This document shows positions 1 to 6,829 of a stretch of 64,000 bases of DNA, in pieces. The position numbers and the translations under genes were made by a program. Source of the stretch: Chloroflexota bacterium. GTDB taxonomy: Bacteria; Chloroflexota; Anaerolineae; Anaerolineales; Villigracilaceae. Within the stretch, counting starts at the first letter, position 1. The number at the start of each line of letters is the position of its first letter. Location of the stretch: positions 124,001 to 188,000 of the forward strand of contig JACRMH010000003.1 of the NCBI GenBank assembly GCA_016219545.1, read 5' to 3'. A model generated the notes under the pieces. It did not search any database, had not been told where the DNA came from, and saw nothing but the letters and a program-made list of their open reading frames with translations.

Positions 1-1777
1 AGGTCCCGCCGTTTGCGACCGCAGCCATAAACCTTGCCACTTGCAGAGGCGTGACTAGTACATTTCCCTGTCCAATGGCTTGGTTGGTGGCATCCAGTTC
101 GCTGGCAGGGTCATCGATCCGTCCGCTTTCTTCTTCCACTTCGGCAATGCCAGTCGGGGAACCAAGCCCAAAATTGCGCGCCATTTTGGCAATGTCACCA
201 CCGCGATTCCAATTCTTATATAGATCAAGCCCAATATGATAGAAATATGGATCGCAGGAACGCATCAAACCTTCCTGTAAATTAAGCATACCCGAAGGCT
301 TTGTGGAGGATGTGTTGCATGCTTCTCCGGCCGCGAGCGCATCCTGACAATGCTGCCAGGTCCAATCGTACAAAATAGGCTGAATTAGCTCAGTAAATTC
401 ATATTGGCAATTGTAGGGCGTATCTTTCGTGTACAGTCCACTCTCGAGAGCCGCAGACATGGTGATGACCTTGAACACAGACCCAAGCGGATACTGTCCC
501 TGTGTGGCACGGTTAATCAGGGCATCGTTCGGCATCAGGTTAATGCCACCTTTATTCGGGTTATTAGGTTCAAAATTATTCGGGTCAAAGCGCGGCGACG
601 AAGCCATTGCGATAATACGGCCCGTCTTCACTTCCATCACAACCACAGCGCCCGTGAAGAATTCAATTGACTTCTGGGCGTAGGACTGCATGTTGTTATC
701 CAGAGTGAGGGTGACAGAATCTGCCGGTACCGGATTGCTCTGCCCAAGGATGCTGATTGGCGTCCCGTCAGGAGCAACTACGTGCAGGATCCCGCCGTGC
801 TTGCCGGCCAGGTATGGCTCCGCCCATTTTTCAATGCCCGCCTGACCGATCCTTTCGCTTCCGTTATAACCCAGCCTGCGATAAGTATTTACCTGTTCCG
901 GAGCAATCAGTAGTGTATATCCAACGGCCTGCGAAGCAAACCCATTGTTGAAGTAATAGCGCGAGTTATATTTTTCATATTCCAAACCGCCCGGGCTGAT
1001 GGTGAGCAAACGCTCGGCTTCATCGCGTGTCCCTTCGCACATCGGTAATTTCCAACCGGGGCCGCTTTGATCGATTTGATTCTCGATCATGATGGGATCA
1101 AACCCGCATAGCTTCCCCACTTCAGAGGTCAGGGTTCCGCGCAAATCCGGGTCGATCTGACCGGTTTGAATGCTGAATGCAAAAGCATCCGACTGCGAAA
1201 CAATGGAGTGACCGTTCTTATCGTAGATATCACCGCGCGCGGGAATCTCGTAATCCATCTTAAGCACATTTCCGCCGGCAAGTTCAGGCAGGATCAGTCC
1301 ATCATTCCATTCCACCTTCCAACTGCCATCTTCATTGGTCAGGAGCATGATGATGTCCCGCTGAATGTCGCCGGCGAGAGCGGTATGATAAATGATGTTA
1401 TATGCGACTTCGGCTTCGCGGGGGGAGGGTTTCGCCGAGTTGATCGTATATTCAAAACTGGATGCGCTCATAGTATTCAGCGCATCATCATAACGAGCGG
1501 AAAAATCCTCCAATGTGATCGCATCGCGGTTGGGCTTGCTGAGCATATTGTACATGCTAGCATAATCGCTGCTCATGAAGGCATCCAGATATTTTTTACC
1601 GGCCGCCTGCGCATCCGGCGCGGGCGTGATAGCGACCTGAGCAGTAGGTAAAGGGGTTTGCGTGGCGAACAAGCCGGAGATCGGGTTACTTCCCGGAGTG
1701 CCGTTCGTACCGCCTGAACTGCATGAGGCGAGAAAAGTCAGTATCAAAATATAGTTTATCCAGCGAAAAACTTTCAT
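1..1777 (-). CDS. class B penicillin-binding protein (NTF2-like N-domain transpeptidase lipoprotein), 3' end beyond window
   Basis: Peptidoglycan transpeptidase that cross-links stem peptides at the outer face of the membrane. I translated the minus strand from ATG 1777; 592 codons run off the left edge, so the C-terminus with the KTG motif is not visible. The N-terminus is a lipoprotein signal (LTFLASCSS, Cys about residue 19). An NTF2-like MecA_N domain follows (about 60-160), then a PBP-dimer region starting at IPARGDIYDKNG, then the transpeptidase domain. The nucleophile motif SVFK is near residue 431. The second motif, usually SxN, reads SCD (MRSCDPYFYHIG). No partner gene is adjacent; maf lies upstream in the same orientation. 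The family is secure; which PBP subclass it is remains uncertain. Confidence 0.9.
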   Translation of the reverse strand, partial: MKVFRWINYILILTFLASCSSGGTNGTPGSNPISGLFATQTPLPTAQVAITPAPDAQAAGKKYLDAFMSSDYASMYNMLSKPNRDAITLEDFSARYDDALNTMSASSFEYTINSAKPSPREAEVAYNIIYHTALAGDIQRDIIMLLTNEDGSWKVEWNDGLILPELAGGNVLKMDYEIPARGDIYDKNGHSIVSQSDAFAFSIQTGQIDPDLRGTLTSEVGKLCGFDPIMIENQIDQSGPGWKLPMCEGTRDEAERLLTISPGGLEYEKYNSRYYFNNGFASQAVGYTLLIAPEQVNTYRRLGYNGSERIGQAGIEKWAEPYLAGKHGGILHVVAPDGTPISILGQSNPVPADSVTLTLDNNMQSYAQKSIEFFTGAVVVMEVKTGRIIAMASSPRFDPNNFEPNNPNKGGINLMPNDALINRATQGQYPLGSVFKVITMSAALESGLYTKDTPYNCQYEFTELIQPILYDWTWQHCQDALAAGEACNTSSTKPSGMLNLQEGLMRSCDPYFYHIGLDLYKNWNRGGDIAKMARNFGLGSPTGIAEVEEESGRIDDPASELDATNQAIGQGNVLVTPLQVARFMAAVANGGT

Positions 1778-1841
1778 TTGTATCCTTTTTTATGTTTATC
1801 TTTTTGGCGAAAGAACTCGTTTGGTTTTTGGTTCACCCGGG

Positions 1842-2498
1842 TTAGGCATCCCGTAATATCGCACTCGAAACCGGGCATTGATAGTTCAACAGTGTTTGAC
1901 ATGCAAGTGGAAGGTCCGCTTCGGGCTGGACATCCAATTTTCGCAAGGCCCGCAAAACGTGACAGAGCGGCAATCCCATCACACTGGCGTAACATCCCTG
2001 CATGGATTCGACGGGTTGGAAATCCGGGTGCTGAATGGCGTATGCACCGGCCTTGTCCATTGGGTCATCCGTTTGGACGTAGGACTTGATCTCATCGTCT
2101 GAATAATTGCGCATGGGCACATCGGTCACGCACAACTCTGTCAGCATTTTGCCATCTCGAACACGATAAACAGCTACACCCGTAAATACTTGATGCGAAT
2201 GTCCGCGCAGCTGCTTGAGCATTCTGACAGCATCCTCTTTGTCTACCGGCTTGCCAAGAATGGAATCACCGTCCACTACTGCCGTATCTGAACCGATAAT
2301 GATGTTTTCAGGGTGCGCTGTTGGAATGACCGCCAGCGCTTTGGCTTGCGCGAGACGTAACACGTAATCCTTCGGGGTTTCGCCTGCCAGTTGACTCTCA
2401 TCCACATCTGAGACGGCGGCATCAAACCTCCATTTTCCAAGCGCAAGCAATTGTCTGCGGCGCGGCGAGTTGGAGGCCAGTAATAATATTTCACTCAC
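1842..2498 (-). CDS. maf: Maf-family nucleotide pyrophosphatase
   Basis: House-cleaning nucleoside triphosphate pyrophosphatase of the Maf/HAM1 fold, hydrolysing non-canonical or pyrimidine NTPs to NMP and pyrophosphate in the cytosol. Visible motifs: the N-terminal substrate loop SNSPRRRQLL, DVDES, the catalytic acidic IIGSDTAVV, KPVDKEDAVRML, and the C-terminal GLPL. I start it at GTG 2498 because the product then begins SEILLLASNSPRR, as in the family, and is 218 residues long. An ATG at 2630 would add 44 unconserved residues and reach the xpt start region. The Shine-Dalgarno is weak. Substrate (dTTP/UTP versus modified bases) cannot be told from motifs alone. Confidence 0.9.
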   Translation of the reverse strand: MSEILLLASNSPRRRQLLALGKWRFDAAVSDVDESQLAGETPKDYVLRLAQAKALAVIPTAHPENIIIGSDTAVVDGDSILGKPVDKEDAVRMLKQLRGHSHQVFTGVAVYRVRDGKMLTELCVTDVPMRNYSDDEIKSYVQTDDPMDKAGAYAIQHPDFQPVESMQGCYASVMGLPLCHVLRALRKLDVQPEADLPLACQTLLNYQCPVSSAILRDA

Positions 2499-2631
2499 GC
2501 AAAGGATTCTAACACAATCTTTTTGATGAAATTTGCGAAGGACAAAGGGGAATGATCGTATTCCTATCTGGCATCTTCGTCTTTGACGTTGTACAATACA
2601 GAAAAATCTGTCTAGGCCATGCGGAGGCAAA

Positions 2632-3204
2632 ATGAAAGAGTTGAAGGAACGTATTCAAAAAGCGGGGCAAGTATTGGGAAATGGAATTTTGAAGGTGGAT
2701 AGTTTTATTAATCATCAAGTTGACCCGGCCCTCATGGATGCCTGCGGACGCGAGTTCGCAAAACGCTTTGCTAACGTTGGCGCAACAAAAATATTAACCG
2801 CTGAAATTTCCGGTATTGCGCCTGCTCTGGCTACCGGGCTTCACCTCGGATTGCCGATTGTCTACGCTCGCAAAACCAAGCCGATCACCATGCCCGATCA
2901 GGTTTATCTCACCCTCGCGCCATCTCATACAAAAGGACGCATGGTTGAGTTGATCGTCTCGCCTGAATATCTCGCGAACAATGAAAAGGTGCTCATCATT
3001 GATGACTTCCTCGCTTCGGGTGCGACCATTCTGGGGCTCGTCCGCTTGGCTGAGGCCGCCGGTTCGCAGATCGTCGGCATCGGCGCGCTGATCGAAAAGG
3101 ATTTTGAAGGCGGGCGTGCAGCGCTTAAATCCGTCGGTGTGCAGATTGAATCCCTGGCCTGCATTGCGTCGCTGGATGATAACAAGATCACATTCGTGGA
3201 ATAG
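2632..3204 (+). CDS. xpt: xanthine phosphoribosyltransferase
   Basis: Converts xanthine and PRPP to XMP in purine salvage. The 190-residue protein matches the Bacillus Xpt pattern closely: KVDSFINHQVDP at about 22-33, SGIAPALATGL, and the PRPP-binding loop VLIIDDFLASGAT at about 123-135, ending SLDDNKITFVE. A strong Shine-Dalgarno (GGAGG, 2622-2626) sits upstream of ATG 2632. XMP is the substrate of GMP synthase, whose gene guaA lies 1.1 kb downstream on the same strand. I looked for a guanine riboswitch in the 130 bases upstream and saw none. Confidence 0.95.
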   Translation: MKELKERIQKAGQVLGNGILKVDSFINHQVDPALMDACGREFAKRFANVGATKILTAEISGIAPALATGLHLGLPIVYARKTKPITMPDQVYLTLAPSHTKGRMVELIVSPEYLANNEKVLIIDDFLASGATILGLVRLAEAAGSQIVGIGALIEKDFEGGRAALKSVGVQIESLACIASLDDNKITFVE

Positions 3205-3557
3205 TGAAACGAATCCTCTGGAACCCGATCATTGTCCACATTATCGGATGGACCTTCGCCCATATGAGTTTCCTCATCCCAGTCACGCGTCTGCGCGAGA
3301 CCTCGAACCTGCTTGCGTTTCAGCATCCTTCTCCCAGCTACAAGTTTCACGTGCTGATCATGCCCAAGCGTGAGGTACCAACCCTCGCGCAATTTGACCC
3401 ATCGGACACCGCCTTCCTGACCGACTTATACTCCACCGTCCAAAGCCTCGTGGATGAATTCCATTTGCAGGCGTATCGTCTCATTGTGAATGGCGGGGAG
3501 TATCAGGATTTTCCGCATTTGCATTTTCATCTGATTTCGGATGTTGACAAAATATAA
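3204..3557 (+). CDS. HIT-family nucleotide hydrolase, C-terminus remodelled by insertion
   Basis: Small histidine-triad protein (117 residues); HIT proteins hydrolyse or transfer nucleotides from phosphoramidates and dinucleotides. The active-site triad is HLHFHL near residues 107-112. The start is a GTG whose G is the last base of the xpt stop, so the two genes are translationally coupled. Right after the triad the frame ends within a few codons, inside the promoter of the toxin gene. A decayed copy of the same 3' end lies after the toxin-antitoxin pair (4201-4249), so the original C-terminus has probably been replaced. The three His are retained, so activity is possible but unproven. Confidence 0.85.
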   Translation: MKRILWNPIIVHIIGWTFAHMSFLIPVTRLRETSNLLAFQHPSPSYKFHVLIMPKREVPTLAQFDPSDTAFLTDLYSTVQSLVDEFHLQAYRLIVNGGEYQDFPHLHFHLISDVDKI

Positions 3558-3572
3558 CAATATTGTTATATT
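3544..3572 (+). promoter_or_regulatory. sigma-70-type promoter overlapping a perfect 22-bp palindrome (toxin-antitoxin operator)
   Basis: TTGACA (3544-3549), 17 bases, then TATATT (3567-3572) make a near-consensus promoter. A perfect palindrome of two 11-bp arms (AATATAACAAT and its complement) spans 3551-3572, filling the spacer and covering the -10 box. Toxin-antitoxin operons of this type are usually repressed by their own antitoxin bound to such a palindrome; the link to the downstream XRE antitoxin is inference. Confidence 0.7.
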
Positions 3573-3588
3573 AATGGGAGACAAAATC

Positions 3589-3915
3589 GTGTGGCAAATT
3601 CACTTCTATGAAGATCAGCGCGGCAAATCTCCTGCGCTGGAATACATCAATGGCCTGCCGCCACGCGATAAAGTCAAAGTTTCAAACATCCTGCGCCTGC
3701 TGGAAGAATTTGGAACCGCGCTCGCCATGCCGCACGCGCGGCGTATCGAAGGCAGGTTATGGGAACTTCGTCCCGGCGACAACCGCCTCTTTTATTGCCT
3801 GCATGACGGCAAACGGTTTGTGATTTTGCACGGCTTCCGCAAGAAAACCATGCAGACGCCTGAAAAGGAAATTCAAACCGCCCTGCGCCGCATGAACGAT
3901 TTATTGGAGAAATAA
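3589..3915 (+). CDS. RelE/HigB-like toxin (phage Gp49-like, DUF891 family)
   Basis: Predicted ribosome-dependent mRNA interferase of a type II toxin-antitoxin pair. Typical pattern: WQIHFYEDQRGKSP at the start, LEEFGTALAMPHARRI, LWELRPGDNRLFYCL, then ILHGFRKKTMQTPEKEI. I prefer GTG 3589 (108 residues): GGGAG at 3576-3580 sits 8 bases before it, and the promoter would start transcription around 3579. ATG 3574, in frame, lies upstream of or at that point and is the alternative start. The antitoxin gene begins two bases after the toxin stop. Toxin-before-antitoxin order is typical of HigBA. Residues directly shown to be catalytic in this subfamily are not certain enough to name. Confidence 0.85.
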   Translation: MWQIHFYEDQRGKSPALEYINGLPPRDKVKVSNILRLLEEFGTALAMPHARRIEGRLWELRPGDNRLFYCLHDGKRFVILHGFRKKTMQTPEKEIQTALRRMNDLLEK

Positions 3916-3916
3916 A

Positions 3917-4198
3917 ATGTCCCCCGTTTCAAAAACCACTTTCAAAGATTGGCAAAAGGAACAACTCAAGGATCCCGAATTTGCGGCCATTGCCCGCGAA
4001 CTCGAACCTGGCTATCAAATTGCCCGTCTGCGCATCGCGCATGGATTAACGCAGGCGCAATTGGCTGAAATGGTTGGCACACATCAGCCATCCATTGCGC
4101 GCATTGAAAGCGGAAAAAGCCTGCCCAGTTTGTTATTTCTGGAACGCGTGGCCAGCGTGCTGAATGCCCGCGTGGAAGTTCGCATTTTGCCGATGTAA
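3917..4198 (+). CDS. XRE-family antitoxin (HigA-like)
   Basis: 93-residue DNA-binding antitoxin. An N-terminal segment (FKDWQKEQLKDPEFAAIAREL) contacts the toxin in related pairs; the helix-turn-helix follows (IARLRIAHGLTQAQLAEMVG, then HQPSIARIESGKSLP at about 55-70). ATG 3917 is preceded by GGAGA (3906-3910) and separated from the toxin stop by one base. Likely binds the 22-bp palindrome at 3551-3572 to repress the pair. It is the last gene of a cassette bounded by two copies of the HIT gene end. Confidence 0.88.
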   Translation: MSPVSKTTFKDWQKEQLKDPEFAAIARELEPGYQIARLRIAHGLTQAQLAEMVGTHQPSIARIESGKSLPSLLFLERVASVLNARVEVRILPM

Positions 4199-4200
4199 AA

Positions 4201-4249
4201 GCGGGGAGTACAAGACTTCCCGCATTTGCGTTTTCATCTCATTTCAGAT
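4201..4249 (+). pseudogene. decayed copy of the HIT gene 3' end
   Basis: About 41 of 50 aligned bases match the HIT coding segment 3493-3542, including the bases encoding the histidine triad region, but with one deleted base that breaks the frame and His to Arg at one triad position. It lies immediately after the antitoxin stop. Together with the intact copy it brackets the toxin-antitoxin cassette. Confidence 0.7.
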
Positions 4250-4286
4250 TTTTCAAGTAAAAGTCAAAGGTCTAAAGTTCACCTTT

Positions 4287-4328
4287 GACTTTTGACTTTC
4301 AACCTTCGACTTTCAACCTTCAACCCAG
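4287..4328. repeat. heptamer array (GACTTTC/AACCTTC type)
   Basis: Six 7-base units in exact phase: GACTTTT, GACTTTC, AACCTTC, GACTTTC, AACCTTC, AACCCAG. It fills the 3' half of the gap before guaA and reaches its Shine-Dalgarno region. Confidence 0.75.
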
Positions 4329-4337
4329 GAATAATAT

Positions 4338-5873
4338 ATGACAGAATCCATTGCCATTCTCGATTTCGGTTCGCAATACGCACAGATCATTGCGCGGCGT
4401 GTGCGTGAAGTAAATGTTTATTGCGAGTTATTCCCGTGGGACACGCCACAGGAAAAAATCCTCTCCATCAACCCCAAAGGTTTCATCCTCTCCGGCGGAC
4501 CAAAGTCCGTGTACGAAGAGAACGCGCCTTATATTCAAAAATTCATTTTAGAGTCAGGTCTGCCCATTCTTGGCATTTGCTATGGAATGCAGGCATTGAC
4601 TCATGCGCTCGGCGGCGTAGTCAGCCCATCCACGGAGCGTGAATACGGTTCGGCAATTTTGGAACCCTTGATGCCGTCTATTTTGTCGGCGCTTTCAACC
4701 GTGTGGATGTCGCATGGTGACAGGATCACGCGTATGCCCGATGGCTTTATTGCGCTGGCGAAGTCAGGCAATAGTCCCTTCGCTGCGATGGGCGATATGC
4801 AAAGAAAATATTTCGGCGTGCAATTCCATCCCGAAGTGCATCACACACCAAATGGGATCGAACTGCTTAAACATTTTGCAATTGACATTTGCGGAGTCAA
4901 ACCGGATTGGACTCCCGCATCCATTATTGACGCCAGCGTAAAAAGGATTCGTGAACAAGTCGGCAAGGAACGTGTCCTTGCGGCCGTCAGCGGCGGCGTG
5001 GATTCAACAGTGGCGGCGGCTTTGGTGCATAAAGCCATTGGCGATCAGCTTGTCAGTGTTTTCGTGGATACGGGCTTGCTTCGTCACAAAGAAGGCGAAC
5101 AAGTCGCATCTGCTTTACGCGGTGGACTCGGCGTTGAGTTGATCACAGTCGAAGCCAGTGATGATTATTTCAGTGCATTGAAAGGTATCACTGACCCAGA
5201 GCAAAAGCGCAAGATCGTCGGCGAGAAATTCATTCGCATTTTTGAAGCACAGGCTAAGAATGTAGGTCAGCCAAGATTTTTAGTACAGGGGACAATTTAT
5301 CCCGATGTGGTTGAGTCTTCCGGCCCGGATCGAAGCAAGGCGGAGAAGATCAAGAGTCATCACAACGTGGGCGGACTTCCCAAGGATATGAAATTTGAAC
5401 TCGTTGAACCGTTGCGTTATTTGTTCAAGGATGAAGTCCGGCTGGTGGGCGAAGCGCTCGGGCTGAGTGAAAGCCTTGTTTGGCGGCAGCCATTTCCGGG
5501 TCCGGGCTTGACCGTGCGTTGTCTCGGGGAGTGTACGCCGGAGCGTGTGTCCCGTCTGCGGGCGGCAGATTTTATCCTGCAGGAGGAATTATCCAAAGCC
5601 GGAGTTTTAGGCAAAGGCGGTTCGGCTTCGCAGGCTTTTGTGGTTTTGCTTCCGGTTAAATCTGTGGGCGTCATGGGCGACCAGCGCACCTATCAGGAGG
5701 CGGCCGTGATCCGCGTGGTAACCACTGACGATTTTATGACAGCCGATTGGGCGCGACTGCCGCTTGACCTGCTGGCGAAAGTTTCGAGCCGCATCGTGAA
5801 TGAAGTAGATGGCATCAACCGCGTGGTGTATGATATTACGAGCAAGCCGCCTGCCACGATTGAATGGGAATGA
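4338..5873 (+). CDS. guaA: GMP synthase (glutamine-hydrolysing)
   Basis: Amidates XMP to GMP using glutamine and ATP. The 511-residue protein has the class I glutamine amidotransferase domain first (oxyanion loop SGGP, nucleophile Cys in GICYGMQ near residue 80, His and Glu in QFHPEVHHT near 170), then the ATP-pyrophosphatase domain (PP-loop AVSGGVDSTVAAAL near 220) and the dimerisation domain with RQPFPGPGL and the C-terminal PPATIEWE. AGGA at 4327-4330 precedes ATG 4338. Length and motifs are those of the two-domain bacterial enzyme. It works downstream of xpt, which makes XMP by salvage. Confidence 0.97.
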   Translation: MTESIAILDFGSQYAQIIARRVREVNVYCELFPWDTPQEKILSINPKGFILSGGPKSVYEENAPYIQKFILESGLPILGICYGMQALTHALGGVVSPSTEREYGSAILEPLMPSILSALSTVWMSHGDRITRMPDGFIALAKSGNSPFAAMGDMQRKYFGVQFHPEVHHTPNGIELLKHFAIDICGVKPDWTPASIIDASVKRIREQVGKERVLAAVSGGVDSTVAAALVHKAIGDQLVSVFVDTGLLRHKEGEQVASALRGGLGVELITVEASDDYFSALKGITDPEQKRKIVGEKFIRIFEAQAKNVGQPRFLVQGTIYPDVVESSGPDRSKAEKIKSHHNVGGLPKDMKFELVEPLRYLFKDEVRLVGEALGLSESLVWRQPFPGPGLTVRCLGECTPERVSRLRAADFILQEELSKAGVLGKGGSASQAFVVLLPVKSVGVMGDQRTYQEAAVIRVVTTDDFMTADWARLPLDLLAKVSSRIVNEVDGINRVVYDITSKPPATIEWE

Positions 5874-5883
5874 TACTAATTTT

Positions 5884-5911
5884 GGATTTGTGATTTTGGA
5901 TTTAGGATTGG
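5884..5911. repeat. heptamer array (GGATTTG type)
   Basis: Units GGATTTG, TGATTTT, GGATTTA, GGATTGG in exact 7-base phase. The last unit runs into the Shine-Dalgarno GGAGGG (5910-5915) of the next gene. Confidence 0.7.
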
Positions 5912-5917
5912 AGGGCA

Positions 5918-6829
5918 ATGATGAAACTGGATTTTGGCGATGTACTGGGACGGATGTGGAAGATCGGCTGGAACCATAAGGTGTTGTGGCTATGGCAGAT
6001 GCTGCCAGGTTTGTTTTCCGCTTTGCTGATGCCTTTAATATTCCTGATGAATCCGGACTTTGCAGCTTTTTTACCTGAGCCATGGAATCAGTATGCAAAT
6101 GAGACCTGGCTGGCAGTGGCATATGTATCTATAACATTTATCCTCATGATCCCGATCATGTTCGTAGGTGTGATCGCCCAGTTGGCAACTACATACGGTG
6201 CATTGAAAGCGGAAAGAGGTGCGGAGAAACTTGCCTTCCGCGAGTTGTTCAGTGAAAGCCTGCCCTATTTCTGGCGCGTGCTGGGGTTGTACGCCATTTT
6301 CGGTGGAGTATGGATGCTGATCTATTTTGCCATCATGGCCGTGATCATGCTAACATCCATCGTTACATTTGGTCTTTCCATGATCTGCATGATGCCTTTA
6401 TTCCTGTTATGTATCCCAATCATGATCGTGGGGTATTCCGTCTTCGAACTGGCCCAGGCCGCCATCATTGCAGATGATATGAAAACTCTGGAAGCCATTT
6501 CTCATGGCTGGAAGCTCTTCCGCGCGAACACGTTAAGTGTGATCTTGCTGATGGTCATCCTTTATTTTGCGCTTACCACATTGTCAAGCTTGTTTATTTT
6601 TCCCATGATGTTCCCGATGATGTTATTCCCCCTGGGAATCGATTCTCACGGGGATATTAACAATATGTTCCTTATATTCTTTGTTGTCTTGTTCCCATTG
6701 ATGTTCATCGTCATGTTTGCCGTGCAGGGGATCTTGATGGCATTCTTCCAGTCCGCGTGGGCGGTGGCGTACCTGCGGCTCGCCGGGCAAAAAGAAGAAA
6801 CGCCTGTTATCATTGAGGCAAATGCGTAA
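5918..6829 (+). CDS. multi-pass membrane protein of unknown function
   Basis: 303 residues, about six hydrophobic segments (roughly 24-46, 65-90, 118-145, 150-172, 205-235, 245-275). I see no catalytic motif. The pattern (a first soluble helix FGDVLGRMWKIGWNHKVLW, then paired helices, and an amphipathic EAISHGWKLFRAN segment) resembles the DUF7544 or glycerophosphodiester-phosphodiesterase membrane-domain style of proteins, but I cannot assign it. SD GGAGGG precedes ATG 5918. Its last codons overlap the start of the vWA-FHA gene by 8 bases, suggesting joint expression with that gene and the PP2C phosphatase. Confidence 0.8.
   Translation: MMKLDFGDVLGRMWKIGWNHKVLWLWQMLPGLFSALLMPLIFLMNPDFAAFLPEPWNQYANETWLAVAYVSITFILMIPIMFVGVIAQLATTYGALKAERGAEKLAFRELFSESLPYFWRVLGLYAIFGGVWMLIYFAIMAVIMLTSIVTFGLSMICMMPLFLLCIPIMIVGYSVFELAQAAIIADDMKTLEAISHGWKLFRANTLSVILLMVILYFALTTLSSLFIFPMMFPMMLFPLGIDSHGDINNMFLIFFVVLFPLMFIVMFAVQGILMAFFQSAWAVAYLRLAGQKEETPVIIEANA

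Noticed and set aside
2499..2631. Guanine riboswitch before xpt
   Set aside because: No conserved purine-aptamer core or paired stems were seen; only a strong Shine-Dalgarno and weak promoter-like text.
3541..4198. Prophage remnant suggested by the phage Gp49-like toxin name
   Set aside because: No integrase, capsid or other phage gene is nearby; the pair is a stand-alone toxin-antitoxin cassette.
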